Shown here: piece after piece, positions 21,966-31,764 of the stretch | Layout: every line of letters starts with the position of its first letter | Position numbering within the stretch: position 1 is the first letter of the stretch | Translations under genes and position numbers: made by a program | Notes under the pieces: model-generated | Told to the model about the DNA's origin: nothing | Database searches by the model: none | The model's input: the letters and a program-made list of their open reading frames with translations, nothing else | NCBI GenBank assembly: GCA_905250115.1 | Contig: CAJNOI010000007.1 | Span: 1,223,566-1,287,565 of the forward strand | From: Adineta steineri | Taxonomy: Eukaryota > Rotifera > Eurotatoria > Adinetida > Adinetidae | Length of the DNA: 64,000 nucleotides | Reading direction: 5' to 3'

Positions 21966-23749
21966 TTAATCTTTTATTCTTTTAGGACTAATTTTTTCTC
22001 CAGCTGGTACATGTGTACCTGGAGCAATCTTAATTTTTTTTCCAATCATTGTAATATCTCTCTTTGCTCCACCTCCAATGAGTGCTTGTTTACCAATAAC
22101 AACTTTTTCATCAATTATCGATCGTTCAATAGTTGCTCCTTCTTCTACATGAACTTCATCGAAAAGAATTGAATCACGTATAATTGCTCCTGCATCAACA
22201 ATGCAACCTGGTCCAAGAATTGATCGAATAACAGTACCATTGATTGTACAACCAGGTGATATCAGACTATTTTCAAAACGAGCTGAACTAAGCATATGTG
22301 CTGGTAAACGTTGCTAAAATATGAAAAACAATCAATAGAATATCTATTAAAATATGAATTAATTTCTTACTGCACTACGTGTTAGGATAGGCCATTCTGG
22401 ATCATCTAAATTTAAATCACCTTTTTGTAATACTAAATCCATACTTGCTTGCCAATAACTTTCTGGAATACCAACATCTCTCCAATAACTATTCAAACGA
22501 AATTCCCATGCATTTCCTTCTTTAACTAATTGTGGTAATAAACCTTCACCATAATCTTTTAATTCTCCATCATCAGATAAACTATCAAGTGTATCCATTA
22601 ATTTTGGATAATCATAAACAAATACTTCAGCTGTAACAAGATCAGATTTTGGTTGTTTTGGTTTGTATTCGAAATCTGTAACACGACCTTCATCGTTGAC
22701 TTGAACAACACCAAAACGTGTAGCTGTATCTCCTTCTGGTAGTTTTGTTGTAACCATTGTTACATCAGCTTGATGTTCTTTATGAAAATCGATAACATCA
22801 CGAAAATCAAGTTTATAAACATGATCGGCACTTAAAACTACTAAAAGATCAGGTGCGAATTTATTAAGTAAACGACGATGTCGATAAATAGCATCTGCAT
22901 TGCCTTCAGCAAATCCACCATGTTCATCAGTTTCTATTTAATTATAATTCATAAGTATTTAATATAAAAAGATGAAAAATATAATCCCAGTAAAATAAAA
23001 TACAACTCAAAGACAAACATTAGTTTTCCCAACTACTGTCATCACTGATAAGAAATTATCTTTTCAGTTAGCCTTCATAGAAAGACATCTCAGTAATTCA
23101 GACGGTTAGAAAAATCTATGCAGAGATAAAATAAAAGGAGTAATTTACTTTTACCATTTCCATCTTTGTTTTTTTTGTCTTTGTCCTTGTCTTTGCCATC
23201 ATCTTTATCTTTACTTCCACTGCCTTGATCCTTGTCTTTGTCTTTGTCTTTGTCTTTATCTTTATCTTTATCACCATTTTTATCATCTTTACCACCATCT
23301 TTTTTATCTTTATCATGAACATCAAATGGTGGTAATATTTGAAGACCACCATATGTTCTATCCATGTCCCATGGACGTCCATTAGCTAGATGTTCATTTA
23401 ATTCATGAAGTTCATATTGTTCAATAATCCAGACATCAGGTAGATGTGAATGACGGCAATTACTCATGGAAAAATCAATTAAACGAAGAGTTCCACCAAA
23501 TGGAACAACTGGTTTAGCTCGTTGTTCAGTAAGAACATCAAGACGACCACCTTCACCACCAGCTAATATTAATGCTAAAATTTTACTACGTTTAGGTTTA
23601 TCTGATCTAAGAAAAAACGTTATTATTTTAACATACATAAGAAAATAAATTACTTACTCGCCACTTTTGGAATGACTATCACTTCGATGTTTTTTTAGAC
23701 CAACACTTTCCAAACCGGAACGAACTTTACTAACTAAACGAGATTGCAT
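21966..23749 (-). CDS. glgC: Glucose-1-phosphate adenylyltransferase (ADP-glucose pyrophosphorylase), bacterial type
   Basis: Four exons (23749-23658, 23606-23155, 22933-22371, 22313-21966) join in frame to 484 residues with GT-AG introns. Motifs in order: [20 protein letters not shown] with KPVVPFGG (nucleotide-binding loop), [45 protein letters not shown] (metal Asp), FEYKPK (sugar-phosphate lysine region), [13 protein letters not shown], then a left-handed beta-helix C-terminus ([19 protein letters not shown]...). This matches bacterial GlgC of about 400 residues. The enzyme makes ADP-glucose from glucose-1-phosphate and ATP for bacterial glycogen or plant starch; animals normally use UDP-glucose. 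Extra parts are a 30-residue basic N-terminus (exon 1) and a Lys/Asp-rich repeat of about 60 residues inserted after ILPPF (23155-23330), between two catalytic blocks. Horizontal acquisition with later intron gain is the likely history. Whether it is active is unknown. Confidence 0.85.
23158..23325. repeat. Hexanucleotide repeat coding (Lys-Asp)n in the GlgC-like gene
   Basis: Degenerate repeats of (gataaa/gacaaa) on the minus strand encode runs of KD with interspersed G, S and N. It is an expansion within the coding exon and stays in frame. Confidence 0.7.
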
Positions 23750-24232
23750 CTAGAATAGAATATTCGAAAGATAAATATGTATATAAATAAAAAAATTGTT
23801 TTCGAAAATGTTCGACTCCATCTTTAACGTGATACAATTTATAAAATGACAACAGACAATAAAAAAAAATGAATAGGGTTAAACAGTCGGTTACACCAAT
23901 GACTCATCATTGTCATTTTGACCAATCAATATATCAAATAATTGAAATCTTATACAAACAAATTCTATATATTTAAAAAATGTAAATTACGAAATAAATT
24001 AGCTTTTAAATAATCTTTTTTTTCTTCTGATTAGTCTTCAGTGACATCTCAACGAATATAACGATAAAATAAACTTTATTGTTTATTACAAATAACAATG
24101 TCATATAGATGTTTATTAAAAAAACAGAAAATGATGGTTATATATTAATAAAAATGAAATAGAGTGTTTGAAATTAATTTTTTTTAATGTCTCTAAATCC
24201 ATTACAAAACAAAAAATTCCTAAATTGTATCA
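23750..24232. other. Intergenic spacer
   Basis: AT-rich; upstream of the GlgC-like gene and downstream of the glutaredoxin gene. No clear promoter motif or gene seen. Confidence 0.4.
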
Positions 24233-24706
24233 TTAATCAACAATAGCATTAGCTTGTTTTAATAATTTTACCAATTCACCTCGTTTTTCTAATGCACTTG
24301 TATCATCTCCACCACCAATAAATTTTCCTCCAATAAATACTCGTGGTACACTTCTTGCACCTGTTAATTTTCCAAGTTCATCTTGATAAGCATCTGCTTT
24401 TGATGGTAACTGATCAAGTTCAAGAACATGATAATTATTCCCTAATTTATATCTTGATAAAATACTTTTAGCTTTTGTTGAATAAGGACAATATGATTTC
24501 GAAAAAACCATAACTGGGTATTTCTTAATTAATTGTTGAATATGATCAGCAACAGATAAATCTGATGATGATGATGGTGAATCCGATGAAGATAATATAG
24601 AACCCATTTCAACTTTAGTATTAGTCCCACGGGATATATAAATAACAACAATAGAAAAAATAAAAATAAATAAAGTTAACCAAATACAAGTTTTAACACG
24701 CATCAT
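24233..24706 (-). CDS. Membrane-anchored glutaredoxin (CPYS active site)
   Basis: Single exon, 157 residues. Residues 7-26 (CIWLTLFIFIFSIVVIYI) form an N-terminal membrane anchor or uncleaved signal; residues 35-50 are serine-rich. The glutaredoxin fold starts at about 55: VMVFSKSYCPYSTKAKSIL carries the dithiol active site CPYS, followed by LDQLP, then SVPRVFIGGKFIGGGDD (TVP-like cis-proline loop and glutathione-binding GG). It resembles animal GLRX2 or yeast Grx6/7-type proteins. Expected role: glutathione-dependent reduction of protein disulfides or deglutathionylation, here probably in the secretory pathway because of the anchor (inference). Two tandem ATGs (MMRV) leave the start ambiguous by one residue. 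Confidence 0.85.
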   Translation of the reverse strand: MMRVKTCIWLTLFIFIFSIVVIYISRGTNTKVEMGSILSSSDSPSSSSDLSVADHIQQLIKKYPVMVFSKSYCPYSTKAKSILSRYKLGNNYHVLELDQLPSKADAYQDELGKLTGARSVPRVFIGGKFIGGGDDTSALEKRGELVKLLKQANAIVD

Positions 24707-24992
24707 ATATCTATTAAGCTAAGCTCAAAAAAAAATTACATAATCGACCAGAAATACAACACGTAGATAGTGTTAATTGATTTTGCTGGTCTAGAGCCAA
24801 TCCATAAATACAGAATGACTAATATCGAATTATATCGCTTATTTAAAATCATTCTCAGAAGATTAAATTTTTTCAATAATGATTATTCATTGAGTTATAT
24901 ATTCATATTATCAGTTTATACTTTTTCGTTTAATTACGATAGTTGATAAATACTGACACCTTTCGGACGACAGGAGTTAAGATAGTTTATCA

Positions 24993-25526
24993 TCAAACAA
25001 TAGTTAATGTTGATCGATGTAATGAAGAAGGAATAGTTGACCACATTGATGAATGATTTGGTTCGGTTTCCGATGTTGGTGGACTGGGTGATGTTTCAAA
25101 ATATTTTTCAGTTTGTTCAAAACTCAATTTATTCTCATTAGTTTCAATTCGTTTTCGATAGATAATAAAAGCTACAACGGCAAGGATAATTGCAATAATG
25201 AGTACAAAACTAATAGATGAACCAGAAGTTGACGAAGCTGTTCGATCATTCGATTTATATTGTTTCTTTTGCTTTAAATTTTCATAATCAAATTCTAATT
25301 TCAATTGAAACGAAAAGAATTCGATATAATTATGAACAAATATTTTATCTCTAGAAAATATACTTGTAGTATCTTCGATTATTATTCGAGATGAAGGAAA
25401 TACTGATGCAATCGTTGTTGTAGTTGTTTCTTTACTGAAAATTTTTTGGATAATATTTTTACCCCATTGAATAAAGCTTATAATATTATATACATAAATA
25501 GCCACTACTGCTATTGGTGCCGCCAT
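24993..25526 (-). CDS. Small membrane protein of unknown function, two TM segments
   Basis: The frame is open further upstream but only from a TTG; the first ATG is at 25526 in a strong context (gccgccat on the plus strand), giving 177 residues. Residues 1-25 (MAAPIAVVAIYVYNIISFIQW) are hydrophobic; a second hydrophobic span, SISFVLIIAIILAVVAFIIY, lies near residues 107-126 and is followed by basic RKR. The tail is rich in Ser, Pro and Thr. The Thr run TTTTTIASVF follows the first span. It looks like a type I or hairpin membrane protein. No family recognised. Confidence 0.55.
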   Translation of the reverse strand: MAAPIAVVAIYVYNIISFIQWGKNIIQKIFSKETTTTTIASVFPSSRIIIEDTTSIFSRDKIFVHNYIEFFSFQLKLEFDYENLKQKKQYKSNDRTASSTSGSSISFVLIIAIILAVVAFIIYRKRIETNENKLSFEQTEKYFETSPSPPTSETEPNHSSMWSTIPSSLHRSTLTIV

Positions 25527-25722
25527 GATAAAATTTTGCAAAGTAGAATAATAAACAAATACCAAGAAGAAAAAAAGAAAAAGCGCTTAAAAAGTCTTCT
25601 TTATAATCTGATACATATTTTCAAAACCTAGAGTCTACACCACATGACATTTTTATTTTTCTTATATTAAAAGAAATGATTTGGCGCATCATGCGTTCTC
25701 TCTCTCTCATATTATTTAAATA

Positions 25723-26621
25723 ATGAATGCATCTGTAACAACCAAAGAAAATGTTCTCCATTCTAAACATAAATCATTGAATCAACAGCATAGAAAAAGA
25801 TCAGCAGCTGGTATTCAAAAGAAAGACAATTGGTCTTTGGATGAAGTATCTGGAAAGATTCATCATTTATTGAAATCTATTAATACGATGTGTGATGAAT
25901 CATCTATTACATTAGATGAAATATTAAAATCTTCTAATTCAACTTTAGGAAAACTTTATCAATTATTTTTGTCATTAACAAATAATAAAGATCATTTATT
26001 AGATCAAGAAATTTTTAATAATTTTATTTTTAAAAATACTGAAGGTTTAATAACTAAATTAAATCAAATAAATAAAAATCCAATGAATTTTATTCAATTT
26101 ATCAAATACATTCAATATATAGCTAAACAAAATCAATTTAGTAACGAATATCTTTATGATAAAGTAACTTTAATCGAATATATTTTCCATGAATGAAGTT
26201 TTTCTTTTCATAGCTTTTACGACGAACATGTTTTATTAATAATCAAAATCAAAATAATAATGCTCTTGATTCTTCTAATATACTATTAGATGAATACAAT
26301 AAAGATTTGTTTTGTCTAGAACAATATTTCATTAAATATAGTGAAAAATCGAATGATAATTCTTATTCAAAAATGAATTGTTCAACATTTATTAAATGTA
26401 TTTGTCAAAATAGGAAATTAAATAAAGTTCATATTCGTCTTGAATTAAATGGTCTTTTTTATCAAATTCTATCATTACTGATCGATCAAGGTGTTTATAT
26501 TTCTGGTTCTATTACAATAGATTTCTATGGATTTCTTTTATGTCTTCAACAGATTTCTCGAATATTTCATTTTAATTTAAGAGCTTTAATTAAAAATCTG
26601 ATTAATAAACATCAAAAATAA
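25723..26621 (+). CDS. Unrecognised helical protein, 282 residues, two exons
   Basis: Exon 1 (25723-26163) and exon 2 (26214-26621) are joined by a 50-base intron (gtaact...catag) in phase 0; both stay open and the stop follows NLINKHQK. Predicted mostly alpha-helical, without signal or membrane segment. The N-terminus is basic (KSLNQQHRKRSAAGIQKK). I see no catalytic motif and no known domain. It is transcribed away from the minus-strand membrane-protein gene, with ATGs about 200 bases apart, so a shared promoter is possible. Confidence 0.6.
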
Positions 26622-26964
26622 ACACAATATCGATATATTTATTTTGCTTATAGACGGTCTGATACGCTTGAAAGGAGTTTAGTAACATTACTGGGTATAT
26701 AAATGGCGTCATTGTATGTTTCGGGCCAGTGAAGGGTTATCGATGAGTCTTTCTCATGTGACCCGAATAACATTATATTTTATCCTTACAATAGAAAAAG
26801 TATCAATGGGGTATCCTATTATGGAGTACGCCTATGTATTATTGTGCTTTCTTTACCTTTAATCGATTAATATACGCAAAGAAAAATCTTCTTTTGTTTT
26901 CATATAAACGTGACTTGAAAAAGTAAGGAGTGTTTTCTTACATTTCATTGTATTTTAAGATAAT
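26622..26964. other. Intergenic, with slightly GC-richer patch
   Basis: A patch at about 26650-26760 is less AT-rich and includes gggtatataaatggcg, which could be a TATA-containing promoter for the gene at 26965, or a remnant of another element. No RNA gene recognised. Confidence 0.35.
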
Positions 26965-27465
26965 ATGGAATATACTGCATTCACTGATACAGCATCTGTT
27001 TGTGATTTAAATACTACAATTAATTTAATAGAACATAATCAACCTGATCGAAGTGCTATTAATTATTTATGTCGTTTATGTAAAAATAGATTATTTCGAA
27101 AACAACAAACTGATCATATTACACCAGTTCAATGTCTTGGTCATCGATGTGAATTGTTAGAAAATGATATTATTCAACTTAAAGATCATGATATCAAATC
27201 ACGTTTACAAATGAAAGAACTTGAAAATAAAATAAGTGCATTAGAAGATGTTATTAAAGGATTAACATCACCAAAAGACGAACAAGCTGCTCCATTTAAT
27301 TTTGGTCCTGGAACTCGACGTCGTCATCATCTCAGAAGAACTAGTACAGAAGATGTATCAGTTCAGAAAGGAAATATCACCTATGATAATATTATACGTA
27401 GATCAAGTAGTCGCGAACGTGTCGGTCTCTTCGGAAGTCTTGGTGCAGCATCACAACAATATTAA
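26965..27465 (+). CDS. Unrecognised coiled-coil protein with CxxC pair
   Basis: Single exon, 166 residues, ATG at 26965. Residues 32-64 contain C-x2-C (LCRLCKN) and C-x4-C (QCLGHRC), a possible zinc site. Residues 64-100 are a heptad-like coiled coil (ENDIIQLKDHDIKSRLQMKE...). The C-terminal third is basic and Ser/Arg-rich (RRRHHLRRTS, RRSSSRERVG), suggesting phosphorylation. No named family recognised. Confidence 0.6.
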   Translation: MEYTAFTDTASVCDLNTTINLIEHNQPDRSAINYLCRLCKNRLFRKQQTDHITPVQCLGHRCELLENDIIQLKDHDIKSRLQMKELENKISALEDVIKGLTSPKDEQAAPFNFGPGTRRRHHLRRTSTEDVSVQKGNITYDNIIRRSSSRERVGLFGSLGAASQQY

Positions 27466-27906
27466 ATTTCATATAAAAACAATTAATAATGCAGAAACAA
27501 AAATCTATTTTAGTACAGAATTGTATTTACACAATATACATGCAGTAATATCAAATTGTACTACATATATATATATCAATATTGTTTTAGTTTCAAGAAA
27601 CAGATAGAAAAAGTGACTAAATATACTTATTTATTATAAATAATAATAATTAATACATTATTTTTCTATATTTATTTTTTATTAAAAATAAAGCTGTTTT
27701 TAAACTGCAAGAAAAGAAAATAGAAATAATTATCAGTTATTTGAATAGTGAATGAATTACAAAATATTTATGCCTGTTTAGCTTTATCAAAGCTACTATA
27801 TTTTTATTTTATTTTTGTAAAAGAAACAGAAATATGTCATAATAAACAATCAAAATATAAGAAATTTTAGTTTTTTTTGTAATTCAAAATGAAAATGTTA
27901 TTATTT
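27466..27906. other. Convergent intergenic spacer
   Basis: 3' flanks of the coiled-coil gene and of auxilin. AT-rich with possible polyadenylation signals (aataaa); no gene. Confidence 0.4.
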
Positions 27907-30900
27907 TTATACCCCTTGTTGTTCAAATTGTGACCAAGCTTCATTTAATTCAACAAAAATAAGTTTTGCTAATGGTTCATTTGGATCACCACGAAGCTTT
28001 AGAAATAAAAAAAGAAGAAAAGATTTAATTTAGAAAAAATAAACATTCACATATTTGTTGCGTAATTACTTTATCTGGATGAATATAAAGTACAGCTCTT
28101 CTATATACTTTTTTAACTTGATCAGGTGTTAGTAATTCACTCATTTGACAACCACCCCACTTACATTCAGGCCATGTTATATCTGATAATGAACATAATA
28201 ATGCTCGAATATTCCGTTTTTTTCCTTCAGTCCATTCTCGAACCTATAATATTATTTATCAAAATCAAAAAAAAATGACTTCAAATTAATTTATTTTTAC
28301 TTTCAATACTGTTGGATCAATGTCTTTCGCTACTGCAGCTTTTTGCAAATCACCTATTCCACCTGATGCTTCAGATTTAAACGTTCGTGGTGGACCATCC
28401 TTCCGAAGACAGAAATCGTCGGGCAACAATGAAGCAAAATTGGTTGTTGGTTTTGGAGCAGTTGGAGGTGGTTTTGATTTACGTGTATCTATTGATAAAT
28501 TATGTCTATGAAATGTATCTAAAAAAAACATTTTTTCATTACTTGATTTTGGTTGAGAAGGAGGAGGAATATCTGTTTTCATTGTGACAGTGTAATCAGG
28601 GCTAGTTGATTTTGTAATAGATGGTTCAGTTGCAGCTAAAATATTAAAATAACAATGATAGAGTAAAGAATTGAAAAATAGATGATAAATGTTTGAGAGA
28701 ATTCTTACGCGATGATTTTTGTGTTGTAGGAATTTTTGTTGCTGATATAGGTGGGCGTAAAGTTGATTGTGATAATATATTTTGTAAAGTAGGAGTATCT
28801 TGGGGTGGATCATCATCAAGAAGATTTGGTCCTGAATCCGTACTTGAATAAAATCCACGTTGTTGTAGATCAGTTGATGGGGATATTACAAAAATCTCTC
28901 CATTCTTTGGACTATCCCCATTAATTTTAAATAGAGGAGCAGTATTATTTTCTTCTTTATTTAGTTTATCATCGATTGGTAATGATATTGGTGATGAAGG
29001 AATTTGTGATGATCTTGGACTTGTATTCGCGTGTTGTTTAAATGGATTATATAAAGGATTAGATAATATTTGTGGAGATTGTGGTAAACCTGGAAATGAA
29101 TCAGAAAATCGACTACCTTGCGATGACATTGAATCTTCTTTTCCTTTTGACAAACGATGAACAACAACAGGTGCAGGAGATACTGGAACTTCTTTTTTAT
29201 CAATTATTTCACCTAATTTAGAATTATTTTTTAAATAATATGAATTAAATACAAAAAAATGATTACTTACTAAAATCATTTGTTTTTTGTTTTAATTCAT
29301 CTTCATCTCGAAATAAAGCCAACGGTTGTTTGAATGTTTTATCTAATTCTTTTGTAAATGAATCTTGTCGATTGATTGACGACTGTTGTTGATTAATAAT
29401 ATCTAGTGTAATACGAAATAGAGTTGGATTTTTTTCATTATGATCAATTTCATCTAATTCATTTCTTGAATATGATAATTCCGGATGATTTAATGTACTA
29501 AAATTTGAATTTACTGTTAATTCACATATACGAACTCCACCTTCCTAATAGAAAATTTTAAAATAGAATTCTTCTTCTTATTTTTAATGAAAATAGATTT
29601 ACATGAGTGTGACGTGGAGCACAAAGTGCTGCATGTGTTATGTGAATTGTTATATCACCATCAAATTGAAGATCTATTGGAATAGTAATACAAGTATCCG
29701 ATGCATAATAAACTCTTGAAAATAAAAATATATACTTTTATAAATAAAGAAAAAGAAAAATTTCCTAACCGAAGTTTTGGTATTTCTTGATATGTTGAAA
29801 AAATCTTTTTATGTTCTTGATCATATATATCAATGAATGGGCGACAACTATTTCTATAAATCAACAAGAAAAATAATTAAATTTAATAAAGTCGAATAAC
29901 AAACTTTTTTATATTAACAAGTGGTACTGGTGATAAATTTATTGATTTAAGAGTTAATTTATTAAAATGTGGATGTTCAATAATACCATGTGATAAATCG
30001 CATAAATATTGAATATATCTATATAGAAAAAATATTATTTTTATTCAAAGAAAAGTTAATAAACCTTTTCTGTGACATTGTTAATGATGAATTTAAAGAT
30101 CGATGATGTTGATAATATTTAATAATTTGATCAGCTTGTGGTAAGATTTTATGATATGCAAGTAATGAACATACTCCATATGCTAATTGATTTTTTCCAT
30201 CCTATTCGAAAAGAAAAATTTTTTTTTTAATTCGAATTCTAAATAACTTACATTGCAATCAAGTACAACGACATTTGATGGTGATTCAAGTAAATATGAT
30301 GTAATTTTTTGACAAAACCATAATAAACTAACTAAAGATGGTGATTGTTTATCATCAAATAATGGTATTTCAAGAACCTTTGAAATAAAATATTCAATTT
30401 ATTTTTTAAATAAAGTTAATTTCAAAACACAAACTCGATTATGAAAGATTTCTTTTGGATAAGATGATTCATTGTTTGAAGATTGATCAAGAAGATAAAG
30501 CATATAACAATTAGGATGTTTTGTATCAAGTATATCACGTATTGATTCAGCTGTTGAACGAGATGATACATCAGATGAATTGTCACGAGGTGTTGTCATT
30601 ACTAAAATAATATTCATTAAAAGACCCTCTTCTCAATTAAATAAATATATAATAGATTACCGATTACTCTTGGTGTAATATAACAAATATCAAGTTCAGG
30701 TTGATGATTTGAAGTTCCATTTGACGTTGAACCATTTGTAGATGATGATGTTCTAAATTAAATGTATATTTTTTTTTAAACCAAAAAAAAGTTTATAAAA
30801 TATTTTACGGTTTAGGTTGTGACATACTAAAAATTTTCATCCAATACTTTCCTGTTGTGTTAACTGACGAAGCTGGTGTTTTTGGTCCTCCTAAAATTAG

Positions 30901-31079
30901 AAAAAGTTATCGTTTTTTTTTCAAAAAAATGAAAAAGTTAATTTTATACCTGATTGAATATTTTTATTTGTCGGCATTGTTGTTTCATTTTTATCGATAG
31001 GCATAGTACTAAGTGTTTCCTTAAAATCTTTTTTAATATCTTTGATAGTTTTAGGAGCTGGTTCTCGTTTTGTATCCAT
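27907..31079 (-). CDS. DNAJC6: Auxilin (DNAJC6-like): PTEN-like/C2 region, clathrin-binding linker, J domain
   Basis: Multi-exon gene starting at ATG 31079 ([17 protein letters not shown]) and ending at 27907. Order of parts: a short N-terminus without any kinase domain; a PTEN/tensin-like phosphatase fold (YMLYLLDQS..., [18 protein letters not shown] at about 30260) in which the catalytic C-x5-R lacks its arginine; a C2 region ([13 protein letters not shown]..., [17 protein letters not shown]); a disordered linker with NPF (YNPFKQ) and acidic Leu motifs ([15 protein letters not shown]) expected to bind clathrin and adaptors; and a C-terminal J domain ([29 protein letters not shown], then [13 protein letters not shown]). 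The HPD sits at the end of the penultimate exon. Auxilin recruits Hsc70 to uncoat clathrin vesicles. Absence of the kinase domain makes it DNAJC6-like rather than GAK-like. Confidence 0.88.
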
Positions 31080-31764
31080 ATAAAATCTTTTTTCTTAGTA
31101 GGTAAACTAAAAATAATGTCTCTTATCACTCAAAATTCTCGTGCTACCTAATATATTAAAGAAGACCAAACACTTCCTTTTATACAGAGATATAAAATAG
31201 ATCTTTTTCTCTCTCTCCAACTATCAGATCCAATAGCAGAGACAGGTTATGTATACAAAGAAGAAAAAAAAGATAAAAGAAGGTAAAGGTTAAATTATGC
31301 GTCCTTCGACGAGAATCTTATCTTTTTTTTTTTGCTTTAAATTATTTGTCTGCCACGTGTTAATTTATATTCTCTATCATATGATCTTGTAATTATCAAC
31401 GGACAATTTTAATTCATATAAATATCAATGATATATAAGAAAAGAAGAAAATTTTCTTTTGTTAGTGTGTATCTAATAAATATCTTGAGTTATGTGAAAA
31501 ACGTAAAATGTTAAACATCTGACTAACTTATCTGTACTCAGCTGAGTTGAAGTCCAAAGGTATTCATAAGATCCATGAAATAAAAATACGAAAAGAAAAA
31601 AGTACTTTTTACTCAGGTAGAAATACAATTTAAATATCTTTATCATTATTTCATCTAATTTTTAATCGAAAACAATCTATAAAATAATGAAAATGATATA
31701 GAGTTAAGAATAACATAAAAACTGTTCAAAATATAGCTAGAAAAAAGAACGCATAAATCAATTA
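31080..31764. other. Spacer between auxilin and BCKDH-E2 genes
   Basis: Upstream region of auxilin and downstream region of the E2 gene. A CT-rich stretch (31200-31220) and an A-rich run are present; no gene seen. Confidence 0.4.

Noticed and set aside
23466-23648. Plus-strand open frame across the GlgC exon
   Set aside because: It is the antisense shadow of a strongly supported coding exon.
26640-26760. Possible snRNA or spliced-leader gene
   Set aside because: The patch is GC-richer and has a TATA-like site, but I do not find the known bdelloid spliced-leader sequence or an Sm site in a convincing context.
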